Assembly: GCF_030864355.1 (NCBI RefSeq) | Contig: NC_083398.1 | Location: 1,116,001-1,180,000 of the forward strand | Direction: 5' to 3' | Length of the DNA: 64,000 bases | Source of the DNA: Cutaneotrichosporon cavernicola | Taxonomy: Eukaryota; Basidiomycota; Tremellomycetes; Trichosporonales; Trichosporonaceae | Shown here: in pieces, positions 42,029 through 53,065 of the stretch | Layout of the letters: each line of letters begins with the position of its first letter | How positions within the stretch are numbered: the stretch's first letter is position 1 | The notes under the pieces: generated by a model | What the model saw: the letters and a program-made list of their open reading frames with translations, nothing else | Databases searched by the model: none | What the model was told of the DNA's origin: nothing | Position numbers and translations under genes: made by a program

Positions 42029-43736
42029 TCACATGCGCTGCATACGCGTGTTGAGTCGGCTCGCCTGGCTGCGGCGGTACTCGCGACGGGTCTCGGTCGT
42101 GTCCTCACCGCCAACGTTGCCCCACCCTGCGAGAGGAACAACAATACACGTGCAGTTGTCCTGCGCACCCAAGTCCTCGCCAAAGTGCACGATCGTCTTG
42201 GCCGCTCTCGTGGGGTCGGCCGAGTTGCGCGCGAGGTCGACGAGTTCTTGATCCGAGAGGAGTGAGGTCAGGCCGTCCGTCACGAAGACGAGGTACGCGT
42301 ACTCGGAGCCGTCGATGATGCGGTGCGTTACTTCTGGCTCGACGGTTACGCCGGACGCCTTCCACTCAAAATCACCAAAGCTGGCGTGAGCTAGAATCAA
42401 GCGCAGACAACTCACACTCGAGTATTCTCAATAGCGCCCATCCACCGCGTCTCGCCGAACGAGTCCGAGATCAGCCTGTCCGTGCCCATGCGCCGCAATC
42501 GGTCGGCTTCCACACGCGCCTCCGCGTGGTGCTTGTCGGTGAGGGCCCAGACCTCGCCGAGCGCCGTGTCGCAGAGCAAGACGCGGGTGTCACTGGGGTC
42601 AGCAAGGGGCGCGCGGGGTGGAAGTGGCCTGTGGAGAGCAGTACCCTCACGAGATGCGCAGCTTGGCTTCAAAGGCCCACGCTCTCGAAAACATCCCGCC
42701 TCTGGACGGGCAGACCCTCCTCTCAACTGCATCCACTCACCCGACCTGTGCAATGGTGAGATGCAGCTTCTGGCTCGCAAAGTGCGGTTGAGAGGGCTTG
42801 TCAAGGCTCTGGATGAGAACGACCGACGCGGTCGACCCGCAGTGCCGCGCGCCGTCCTTCATATCCGTTTGAATCTGGTGGTCGGCCTAGAGTCAGTTCA
42901 AGAACATCATCCACATTAGCTGCCGCATTCTAGGCCACATGTCCAACCCACCTTTAAGTATGCGAGAGTTAATCGCTCGTCGAGGTTCAGCCGGTCCGTG
43001 CCCTTCTCCGCTGGTGCGCCCGAAGCCGCCCACTTTGTCCACCTGTTCAACACACCTCCCCTCCAGCGGCGGAAGTATCCGCCAAGAGCCTCGGTCGCCT
43101 CGACGGCGGCGGGAATGTCGTCGGGGGTCACGGATTCGACAATGGCCGCGAGGTTGTCACGCAAGAACTGCGAGACGGCAGTTCCGCCGTGGCTTGGGTT
43201 AGTGACCGGTCTGTGCCTTCCCGCTCCACCTTCCTCCCATCGCTGCACGCCACTTGCGCGTCGGCGCCCCGCGCGCTCCACAGCCGACTTACCCATCAAA
43301 GATGCCAACGAACGCCACCTCCTCCGTGCCAGGCTCCGAGCCGCCATACCACTGCGTGCCTCTGGGCAGCGAGTTGAGGAGTTCCCCCCGGTCCACGTCG
43401 ATCGCGAAAACAGCAGTCGCGTCCTCGAGGTATCTGGTGTCAGCACATCGTTAAGCGATCTTCACCGGCGCCCCATCTCATCATCCACTCGATTGACTCA
43501 CGTTCTCTCACCGCGCGACGTGTGGATACCCACGACCTTGGGACTCTTCAATGTGACCTTGTACGGGGCTGTTGTTAGGATCACCGGTTAGTACTGTATG
43601 ACTCACTCCCATCGGGGGTCGCGCCTCTGACCGTGTCGTGCAGCGAGCGGAGCCACAAGGCGTGTGATGGGGGTTGCCGAGGGGTGCGCGCGAGTGGCGC
43701 GAGGCGGCTTGGCCCAGCGCGCAGATGCGAGAACAT
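42029..43736 (-). CDS. Mitochondrial PP2C-type protein phosphatase (Ptc5-like)
   Basis: Metal-dependent Ser/Thr phosphatase. Seven exons: 43736-43607, 43568-43502, 43433-43293, 43192-42952, 42886-42741, 42592-42416 and 42380-42029, giving 417 aa. The presequence MFSHLRAGPSRLAPLARTPR suggests the mitochondrion. Motifs are YLEDATAVFAID, FVGIFDG|HGGTAV (metal Asp), HCGSTASVVLI, QVG|DTRVLLCD, NTRV|FGDFEW, YLVFVTDGLTSLLSDQE and DNCTCIVVPL (metal Asp). The likely role, by analogy with Ptc5/Ptc6, is dephosphorylation of pyruvate dehydrogenase or other matrix proteins; this is inference. Acceptor 3 ends AAG rather than CAG. All phases close. Confidence 0.9.
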
Positions 43737-46470
43737 TGTGAGGATGGATGGAGATGAGCAGATTTGTTTGTGGTGATCCCCATAGCGGGGAGATGTGACA
43801 AGGCGATCGCCCCCAAGGTTGTTCGGAGCTGCGCCGAGAGCGTCGTAATGTGGGGTAAGGTGACTGTTTAATGCGGGCTAATGTAACATGGTGAGTGTTG
43901 GTTGGTTGCTTGGATCATAATTCGGACTTACCGCCGGTAATAAGCTAATAAGAGAAGGGTAATAGTGGTATTAGCCCCAAAGAGTTTAAAAAGGGAGCGA
44001 ATAGTGGCGGTGAGGTGGCGGTGAATTGTGAACACGTGTAATTCAAGTCACCGATCGCCGACGTGATCAAACTTTTGAACCTGACTGTTTAAGGCTTGGA
44101 TGTAACATTTGATAAGGAAATACGTGGCAGTGGCTAGTTGTTTACTCGTGACGTCAGCTCACGTGGATTTGTTGGTACTACCCTCCCCGCCTCACATTCC
44201 GAGCACTCGAAGCTTTCCTTTCCTGGCATTTCAATATCAGCATGCCTAACATTGGCTCAGGAGCAAGATGATCAGATCAGATGAATAGCTAACCTGTCGT
44301 ACCATCAACCAACACGTCGCGTTATCATCCAGCCTCCTCCAGTTCCTCTCTCCTCCCTTATCACCCGCTTTACCCCTCCTCCCTCCCCTCCACCACATTG
44401 ACACGGGCATGTGGGCACTCGACAGACCAGAATCAACCATCAACCAATTTATGTATCATCCTTGCCCCTGCGGGAAGTGGGGATCTACCTCACCCCACTC
44501 GTCCCTGTTCTCCGACCGGGATGAAGCGTCTCCGAGTCCCGCAACACACTTCAGGCATGCTCAGTGCTACCTGCGGGAAGCCGATCGACATGAGATGAGA
44601 TCAAGTGGCAAAAGCCCAACCAAGACCACGAATTTTAGGGGAGCTCCAGGACTATGCCATGTGCCATGTGGAGTCTGTCGATTCCCACGCCACGTCGGCC
44701 GAGCTACAAATCGGTAAAGGCCAGCCTGGCCACACTCCGCAGGTAAAAGATATACAGCGAGCTGGCCATCAAACGGCGCGGAAGTGGCATTCGAGGTACG
44801 CTGACGAGAATAATGGGTTCACCGAACAAAGCACATGGTCAGGTCCGTACGGTATGACGCAGCATTACATCCACCATTTCATTCCGCAACCCATCAAGAT
44901 GAGCGAAATATCCCAAGAAGCCACGCACATCCACTCATGGCGATCCTCGGTTGACGGATTCCGGTGATAGCGGCTGGACACTGCTTGCCGGCATGGCTAG
45001 GTGGGGCTTGTTCCTTATGCGTTCGGGAACCTGGAAACTTAGAATGATACTAAAGGATGGTACGATGGATGGACCAGTGCGCAGGCTGGGCGGTTGCGGA
45101 TGACTAGAGTTTTGTCGCTTTGGGACCTGTGCCGGCAGGTTTGTCAGGCTCCTTCCGAAACGGGTCTTCGGCAGGCTTCTGTGGCACCGGGCACTTGTGG
45201 CGAGTTCCTCGACCCTTGATCAGTGGATCCTTGTCAAGGCGGCGGTGGTGGGCTATTTTACTGACGTCTGCTCAAACTCGTCACGGTGAGCGGAATGCAG
45301 GTGGCTGGCAGAGGACGAGGTGGCGGTTCGGTCTACGGCACGGCAGGAACGCCACAGCACTGCACGACTTGATTCCAGCCGTTCCCTGACTTGCCAACTG
45401 CATAGTGAAACAACGGCACGGGAGCGCAGCAAGCGCACGGCAGTGAAGAATCTTACGCAATGTCCTCATGAAACGCTGGTACGACTGTTGTTTCGTCCAC
45501 CCTCTTGGTTGGCTGGCTGGCATCCAGCGATCCTCATGAGTCATGTCGTGCTGCGTCGCCCCACGTGCCAAAGCCGGAGTTGACGCTGTTCTAATGCATC
45601 ATTCTCTCTTCCGCTCATGCACAGTTGGCAGTCCTCTGCTACTTGCCTTTCCTTATGCACAGCTTGACTTTGACCGCCTTTGCTCTATGTGTAGCGGGTG
45701 TTTTCGCCCTTCACCTCTGCTTATTCCTCGTCCAGAAGGTCCTCCTCTCCTCCTGTCCGCCTCAACCTCCTCCTTACATGTTCACCACACCCACCGTGAC
45801 CGGGCCGACCCCTGTCCCTTACCCCCAACACTTGACCTCGGATTTGTGTCATCGAACCATCCTGGTCCTGTTCCGCCCACCCATGACGTCGAGCCCAGTC
45901 TTCATGGGCGGAAGTAGCTTGCAACCGAGTTCCCACGAACGGCTGCTTCCCGATTGAACGTGCCTTCGCATGCACGCACCTGATTCCCGCTGCAATGATG
46001 CCGTACCCCTGCCTGGGCTTATCGAGTGGCTAACCCTAAGCGCACAATCTCCCGACCCACATCCAGGGCAAGGCTGGAGCATTCCTCGAGTCGCCTCGAA
46101 TGCAGCGCGAGGTAATCTACAGTCCTCTATTCACTGCAGCATACATTGCTACGACATTTCTGTCTGGATCCTCTGGAATCTCTGTGACCATCTCCTTTCC
46201 TTGACAACATCGTACAATCTTACACCTTGTTTTTTCTCTTCGCAACATCGCAACACACCTTCATTCGCCGTCGTTGAGTTCAAACATCTCCACTGTACTG
46301 TATACACCATTCGCCGTATCGTCTACAACCACTCGCCGTTGTTGAGCAACTGGCAGACGCCGCAGACAAACACCGCATTTCTTCGACCAGCCTTTGTTTT
46401 GCTTCTATTCTAGCACACCATCGCTTCCACCACCACTGCCAGTACTGTAACTCGCCACAGATATTCCTAA
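43737..46470. other. Large gene-poor interval
   Basis: 2.7 kb without a confidently supported gene. The left part (43850-44250) is AT-richer and holds two related segments, GACTGTTTAATG...ATGTAACA near 43863 and GACTGTTTAAGG...ATGTAACA near 44085. A minus-strand frame ending at 45104 codes for a 55-residue basic Pro/Lys-rich tail and could be a small gene. From about 46080 the sequence is C/T-rich and lacks ATG from about 46205 to 46470; it is probably the long leader of the bZIP gene. A 35-codon upstream frame starts at about 46098. Confidence 0.35.
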
Positions 46471-47157
46471 ATGATTTCCCCCCCAATGGCTTCGTACGAT
46501 TTGGTCTCGCCGTCGGCCATCGACTTTCCTCCTGAGAGTGAGGATGCCTTTTGGCACCTCTTTGACGGGAGCAGCCTCGCTCCCGACTGCTTCAAGTTTG
46601 ACCCATCTGGAGCCAACTCTCGTGCCGACGGTTCGGGCATGAGCGACGCGTCGTCGACGGCGTCGTCCTTTTCAAGCAAGCCGCGGACGATCGAGTCCTT
46701 CCTCGCCGCGTATGCGACTCCCGCCCCCTCGACCGTCACTTCCATCACGCCGCAGGTCACACCAACACTTCCCTCCGCCGCGACCTTTGCAGCCACGCCG
46801 TTCACCCCCGCACCGGCGTTCTTCACTACCTCTCCAGAGTCGGGTAAGGAGCCCCAGGGCGGGAGGCGCGAACTCAAGCGCCAGCGCAACACCGAGGCAA
46901 GTGCACGCTTCCGCCTCCGCAAGAAGCAGCGCGAGAACGAGCTCGAGAGCCATGCCAGTGGGTTATCTACATATTCTCCAGATGCTGAGCTGACCGTAGA
47001 ACACCTCGAAGACGAGGTCGTTGCCCTCCGCGCGGAAAAGTCCGCCCTCGAGCGTCAAGTCAAGGTTCTCCTCGAAGTACTGGGTAATGTTGGGCGCGAG
47101 CGCCGCGCCGAGGACGAGGACGGTATCGCAACATCGCCTCCGCAGGGGCCGCAGTAA
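46471..47157 (+). CDS. bZIP transcription factor (Cys3/MetR-like)
   Basis: DNA-binding regulator. Exons 46471-46957 and 47000-47157 give 214 aa. The first 135 residues form an acidic/Ser-Thr-Pro activation region. The basic region is KRQRNTEASARFRLRKKQRE, whose RNTxASARFRxxKK core is typical of the fungal Cys3/MetR sulfur regulators and, less closely, Gcn4/Cpc1. After splicing, the zipper has Leu at five consecutive heptad positions (in ELESHA|KHLEDEVVAL and LRAEKSALERQVKVLL). The intron (42 nt) lies exactly in the zipper, is stop-free and is a multiple of three. Met at 46471 is the first; 46486 is a possible second start. The long C/T-rich leader suggests post-transcriptional control. Confidence 0.85.
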   Translation: MISPPMASYDLVSPSAIDFPPESEDAFWHLFDGSSLAPDCFKFDPSGANSRADGSGMSDASSTASSFSSKPRTIESFLAAYATPAPSTVTSITPQVTPTLPSAATFAATPFTPAPAFFTTSPESGKEPQGGRRELKRQRNTEASARFRLRKKQRENELESHASGLSTYSPDAELTVEHLEDEVVALRAEKSALERQVKVLLEVLGNVGRERRAEDEDGIATSPPQGPQ

Positions 47158-49277
47158 GCTCTGCCCAGTGCCACTTGTGCCTGGATTATAATAGAAGATA
47201 CAAGGACTATGATGTATGTAATACTAGCTGCGTATGAGGTAGCTCGAGGAGCTGAAACGAGTTGCGGACTGCGGCAGTGCAACGCCACAGCTGCTGATGT
47301 CGACGTGACTGGGACATGGTGGGTGACAAGGTTTACTCCATGTCTCACTGGTTTCACTGGTTTCACACACTGACACTAGCACAATTGGTAGATCACACAG
47401 ACGTACAGCAGAGGTCCAGACTATCATGCATCGTCAGAGGGTGAGATAGCCTTCAATTGGGTGTTGTGAAGGCAAGTAATATACAAAGGGCTCGATTCCG
47501 GCTGTTAGTGCTTTTGCCTCATTCGCCCTGCCAAGATTCCTAATTGGTCGGACGATGCTCGTTCTCGTCGCCAAGCGTCCATCTCGGTCTGTCTGAGCTT
47601 GCGTCGAGTACTGTACACCGCCCCCAGAACATGGCCCAGCCCGTCGGCCATTGGGACCTCGAACCTCGAACCTCAAACCTCAAACAACCACCACTAGGCT
47701 CGCGGCACCTAACCTTGTACTTTATCTCTTTGTGCCAGTTTGCCAGCTTGGCGTCTTGCCAGCTTGTCAGCTTGCCAGGCCACATTCTTGTTTGATCGCC
47801 ACCACGTAAGATTAGCGCCACCTGTCACCTGCCATCTGTCGCATGCAAGCGCTTGGTCGAGTCTGACTTGAAGCCCCCTATCCCCCTATGTAATCTAATG
47901 AGCCCAGATGTAATGCATCCCATCCCATCCCATCCCATCCCATTCCATCCCACCCCACATCGCCTACTCGCCTCCTCCCATGTCCCCCCCGCCCAAACCG
48001 CATCCGCTCCCGGAAATGCAACCCGAAACCCGCTAGTTTCATGAGGTGAAGTCATCGCAGTGTATTCGTGACTCGCTTCCCCGGGGGTTACAGACTAGTA
48101 CGGCAGCGCGGTACGGCTCTCGGGGCATTACGGCGTCTCTCGTTACGTGGAGCGGCGTGACGTCGGCGCTTGCGAGGGTGTTATCTGCCGAGTATGGGGG
48201 AAGATTGACGGGGGAGAGCTTAGCTAGGTTAAGTGGGGACAGGTGAACGGAAGGGGGCTGGCGGGCTGGCGGGCTGGACGAGGGGTGAGTTTGGGTGTGG
48301 CGGATGTGGTGGGGTGCTTTGTGACGTACTCGTGTTCGCGGTGGTGGCGGTGCCATCTCCAGGTGCCTGCCGTCCTGCCCAGCTGCCAGACATTACCTCA
48401 ATTTACTTCCGCCCTATGGCCAGCCACAGGCTACAGATCTCGCATGCCCGCAGTTCTGTGTGATCTGCAGATCTACTTGTTAATGAAACGATGTGCCATC
48501 TACCGCGCTACCGCCTTCCCCGTCAGGATACCCTGGGAAAAAGGGGCGCGCATCATGGAGGCTGTGGACGGCAACGCTTTATTTTCCTATTGGCGCATGT
48601 CGTTCCTCATACAGTTTGGCTTCCGGAAGCATGGATGGAAGCGTTCGGCCGAAGTGAGTTAAAAAGGAGGTCGAGCGCGCTTTGGGTAGACGCGTTAGAG
48701 GTGTAGATGATGTTGGCCTCGTGATGAGCCTTGTAGTACGTGGGTGGCAGCGTCATGTGACGCCGCTTCGTCAGGTGTTCCACTGGTACTATGGTACTTC
48801 TCGAACAGGACCGTCATTCGATCCGGTCGAAACGAATCAATGCGTCTAAGGGTCAAAGATTCAAACCACAAATGCATGTTCGACTGTTTTGGGAACGGAC
48901 CAGCTCCCGAGGCCGCTGCTCGCCTTCTGCTCCTCCACTGCTCCTTCGGGCTTCCGGCTTCCACCATGATCCAGCTCCGCATTCCCCGGGAAGCGCTGGA
49001 AACAGGACGGGATCGATCAACTTTTCCGAATGTTTGTTTCCGCGTGCGACTGCATCCTCAACTCAGTCAAGAGTCTCCGTTGAATCAACACCCCGACACG
49101 TCGTCATAACGCCCCAAAGAACGTCTCCGCCCTTCACCGAACCACGGAGCCAGCGCCACATCTTCAAGCTTTGCATTCTACACTCCCGTCAGCCGGCGTG
49201 TGAGGCCCAAGAGGACCTGGCCGCCGTCGTTCTCGCCCCATCTGTGGTTAGCTACCGACGAATACCAGGCAGCGGAC
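47158..49277. other. Gene-poor interval with CATCC microsatellite
   Basis: 2.1 kb. A (CATCC)5 tract lies at 47916-47940, followed by degenerate copies to about 47958. GCCAGCTTG-type short repeats lie at about 47735-47780, and ACCTC(G/A)AACCTC repeats at about 47655-47685. A minus-strand ATG frame (48039-48356) is Pro/Arg-rich with no family and is not accepted. No gene is supported. Confidence 0.4.
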
Positions 49278-51196
49278 TCACACGCCAGCAGAAACCTCCT
49301 GGTAGCATCGCTCGAGGTCGGGCGAGGCGCACACCTCGGCCCAGTGGTCGATCTGCTGTCAGTTGACGACCGCCAGAGCGGTAAGTGCAGTAACCCACCA
49401 CATAGTCCATCACGGCCTGGTGTAGCTCGGTGAACGCGTACGTCGCGAGCAGCGCGGTGACGCAGGAGTCGGACGTGAGCTGGCGTAACAGCGCGTCGCG
49501 GGCTAGGGACTGCAGCTCGTCGAGGCCGTAGCGGTGAGCGAGGAAGAAGACCGCCAGCGGTGAGGGCGGTGTGGGCGGCAGCGTGGGGTGCTTGTGGGGT
49601 TCGGGTGGTGGTGGTGGTCGGCGCGGCGCGGCGGTTGGGTACGGCGACCGACCGACAGCTGCTGGCGAGGTCGGAGCTGTCGAGGGTGACTTGGCAGCCG
49701 ACTTGACAATCACGGAAGGAGGGGGTGGCTTGCGAGCCGTATTCGCGGCGCGGGGTATGGTCGAGACAGGTGAGGCCGACTTGTTTCGGCTTATCGGGGG
49801 CCGGGGCGTGGTTTGCGGGTTGGCAGACGAGGTGGAGGTCGCCGATTGACGGCGGGAGCCGCTGCCTTCAGACGCGGTAGAGGCGACGGGCAGATGGCGA
49901 GGCGAGCGGCGACCAGCGGACGGCGCCGTGCCGACGCTGGAAACACTGCGCACGGTGCGCGATTCAACATCGTCCTCCTCCTCCAGCGGCACATACTCCC
50001 AGCTTTCCGAGTTTAGGAGGCGGCGCGCAGCTGTGCAGTCCACTCTCACCTGACCCATGACGGATCTCACGCTGTCCGTCGCCGAGAAGAGGATCTCGTC
50101 GGTGTAGATCCATCGTAGGACCCAGTAAACGGTGTTGAAGGTCGCATCATCGACGATCAGGGTGGTGACGGCCGCATCTGATGCCTCCGAGAAGCCGCCA
50201 GCTAGTGTCGCCTTGAAGTACTCGGTGTGCACGAGCAGCTCCCAATGCGCGTATACAATGCGCCGGCGGGCCATTGCACCGCCACAATCTGTTGGAGTGC
50301 TGCTTTCCTGGTGTTGAAGACAGATGAAACGGACATCGCCGGTGCGCTTACTGTCGAGGAGAGCGGCGTTCATACGTGTAATGCGGCGTGACACGAACTG
50401 CTGATCCGTGTGTACGAGCGGCGGAAGTCCGACCTCGGATGCGTGCTTGACGACAATCCGGATAGAGAAAGAGTCGCGTGTCACGACACCAGGGTCCTCG
50501 AGAAGCATGCTCAACGGCGGTAGCACAACCTCGTGGTACTCCTGTCGTTTGGAGAAAGTGGCAACTGCCGAGTTGCTCCAGAGCCATTCCGGCTCGCCGA
50601 GGCCCCGCTCCCCTGGCACCTCGAACTGCTTTATTCCCACGAACACCTCACGAGCGAAAACCCCGTCTGCCGGGATGTCAGAGTACTTGGCCCACGTTGC
50701 GATGATAGCCAGCATGATCCGAGGCTCCTGTACCCCTTGGCCGTCTGTGTACTCGTCGATCGTGTCTGGCGCCCGCTCTGCCACGTCAGAAAGAGGAGAA
50801 GGGATACGCACCTAGGTGAAGCTTGTACGACAGGTCGTCAAAGTATGTCTCGTCGCCCGCGAGGACCTCATGACGCTCTTCGTCCTCAGGCGCGTCCTCG
50901 CCACGGCCTCGCGCTGCTTCCTGATCGAGTTGCGTCTTGAGATTACATACATTCTTGATGGGCCACTCGAAAGCAGTCTGCTTGGTCTCGCAGAATCCGA
51001 GGTTTGTATGTGGTGCACGGGCCAACTCCTGGTTGTGTGCGTGGCGGGAGATGGGAGGTATCACGTAGGCCGTAGAGGGAAGGTGGATAGTAGTGGTGCG
51101 GCGAGAAGGTGTGGGTGTGGATGCATCATTGCGTCCTCTGACGCTCTGAGTTGGAGTAAAGGGAGTGGGGTTGTCTGGGTTCCAACGAGTGGCCAT
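49278..51196 (-). CDS. MATH-BTB domain protein
   Basis: BTB proteins with an N-terminal MATH/TRAF-like domain usually act as Cul3 substrate adaptors. Exons 51196-50812, 50777-49399 and 49355-49278 give 613 aa. A disordered N-terminus is followed by a MATH-like beta region with FEWPIKNVCNLKTQ at its start, extending to about residue 255 across the 34-nt intron. The BTB core begins GDVRFICLQHQ and includes VYAHWELLVHTEYFKATLAG and NTVYWVLRWIYTDEILF. A 130-residue Ser/Pro-rich insert follows, then C-terminal helices FFLAHRYGLDELQSLARDAL and TELHQAVMDYV|QIDHWAEVC. The last intron (43 nt) has a tandem CAGCAG acceptor. Assignment of the MATH part is tentative, the BTB part firm. Confidence 0.82.
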
Positions 51197-53065
51197 GATG
51201 AGTTGCAGTAGAGTTTGAAGGAGTAAATTAGGATGAGATGAGGGATACAGACATAGCGAATGTTACAGAGGATTGTTTACACCCCAATGAGCCAAAGTCA
51301 AAACACCACACTAACGCCAACAGTTGGCCACCCTGTTAACAGGCCAACAGATCGCTTGCAAGGAAGGTCACCTCACAGAGCGTGGGGTAAGTGGGGTAGG
51401 TGTGGGGTAAGGTATGGTACATACGTCCATGGGGAATGTGTCAACCAAACAACGTTGAGAATTGGACGCGTCATTACACGTCATTATCACCCTACACACT
51501 TGTAGATACATATACTATACTATTACCACCAATTACAAAGGGCCAAACTCAACAGTCTCAGGACTAGCCCGTATCCTTTGGTTCTGTGCCTGGGCCGACT
51601 GGGTCCGCCACATTACAAGTTCTGCCAGTAGGGCGCGGAAAGGCGTCGGGGCTTATACACGCCTTGTCCGAAACGTAATCTGGTTCATCTGGTGAACAGG
51701 TGGAGGAGGCGGCCAACCTTGCAGGCTTGCAAGGTAGAGGAGGTAGACGACGCAAAAGAGGAAAAAGGAGGGACCTAGTAGGGTTTGAGCGATCCAAAGG
51801 AGAATACAGTAATCGAAAGAGCAAAGTCAGAGGAGTGCAGAGTGTGACCAAGTGAAACGTTCGGGGTAGATGGGCCGCGACTTGAGAAAAGAGTTTGGTA
51901 AACGTGCCGGTCCGACCCAAGATTTGGGATCTGGTTAGCTGGTTAGTAGTAGATTGCAATTCACATTAGGTCAACATTGGATTGCCAGTTAATGCCGACG
52001 ATCCGTAGCTCCGCGTGCCGTACGCCCCCCCCCCCCCCCCCCTCCCCCCTCCTCCCCTCGCCATTGCGGTGGTCCGCCCAAACCGGCATCGTCTTACTGC
52101 GGACAACCGCATCGAAAGCACCACACCGCAACCCCCCTTTTTGCTCCCTACCAACTAGCACCAACCAACTGCGTCGCGTCCTCAATCCTATCTCCTCAAC
52201 ACAAGCCGCCGCCGCCGCCGCCGTCGTCGTCGTCGCTGTCGTTGTCACATTTCTCTCACAACCTGCGCCCTCGCGGTCATCCTTTGGCATAACCACGTTC
52301 GTCTGTCGCTAGCACCCTCTCGCCCTTGCGCCTCAAGCCCCTTCGGATCCTTCGAGTCCCCAAACCTCACCACCCGCGTCGTCTCCGCTCGGCCCCCGTT
52401 TGTCGCACCGTGTTGGCGAGGTGTAGGACGTGTGGAAGAGTGTAGATCTGTGGATCCGAGCAGAGCTGCAACAAACAGGTTGACGCCACGACCGAAACGC
52501 CCGCACACCCGCACACCCGCACGCCCAGACAACTGCACGCACGCAAACTTCGTTTGTTGCCTCCTTTCATCTGTTCGCTCGCACCCATTTAGCCCACCGG
52601 CCACCCAAATCCCTCTCACATTCACATTCTACATTACCTTTTCTCTTCTCTCACTCTTGCTCCTTCTCTCTATCATCCTGCATCATCACCCTTTTCAACC
52701 TCTTCTCTTTTCTGGCCTCCTCTGGACCTCATCGACATCATCTATTCGTCTTTCCATTCCCCTGCACATCTTTCAATACCCGCTTCACTTCGTCGCCAAA
52801 CTCGAGAACATCCATCCTTCCCTTCCTCCTCTCCCAGTGGCTCAGCGCGCAAATCTCACAAAGCGTTAGTGTATAATCTTCACACCGTCGCCCCTGGCCG
52901 ACCGTCCGTCAACAAATCGTCCGTCAACAAATCGTCCGTCAACAAATCTCCCTCTATCGCATCAACCAGTACGTACTCTACCTATTTCCCATCCCGCAAC
53001 GCTGACCTCGCAGATAATCCTTGTCGACGGCGCTTCTAATTCCCGCCCAGACACCATCCCCCATC
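51197..53065. other. Long upstream/leader region of the Gln-rich gene
   Basis: 1.9 kb. Contains a C18 run at 52025-52042, a (GCC)n(GTC)n tract at about 52205-52240, long C/T-rich stretches (52560-52720), and three perfect 15-bp copies of CGTCCGTCAACAAAT at 52903-52947. A likely 5'-UTR intron runs 52969-53013 (GTACGTACTC...CTGACCTCGCAG). The transcript leader is therefore probably several hundred bases long. No other gene is supported. Confidence 0.5.
52903..52947 (+). repeat. 15-bp tandem repeat x3
   Basis: Three perfect copies of CGTCCGTCAACAAAT in the probable 5' leader, ending 21 bases before a likely 5'-UTR intron donor. Confidence 0.95.

Noticed and set aside
45104..45571. Possible two-exon small gene (MTHEDRW... 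joined to a basic Pro/Lys-rich tail)
   Set aside because: Codon use is unlike neighbouring genes, the intron would be about 245 nt, and there is no family match. Kept only as a note in the gap entry and findings.
48039..48356. Minus-strand Pro/Arg-rich frame with an ATG
   Set aside because: Composition is what random GC-rich DNA gives; no domain and no intron signals.
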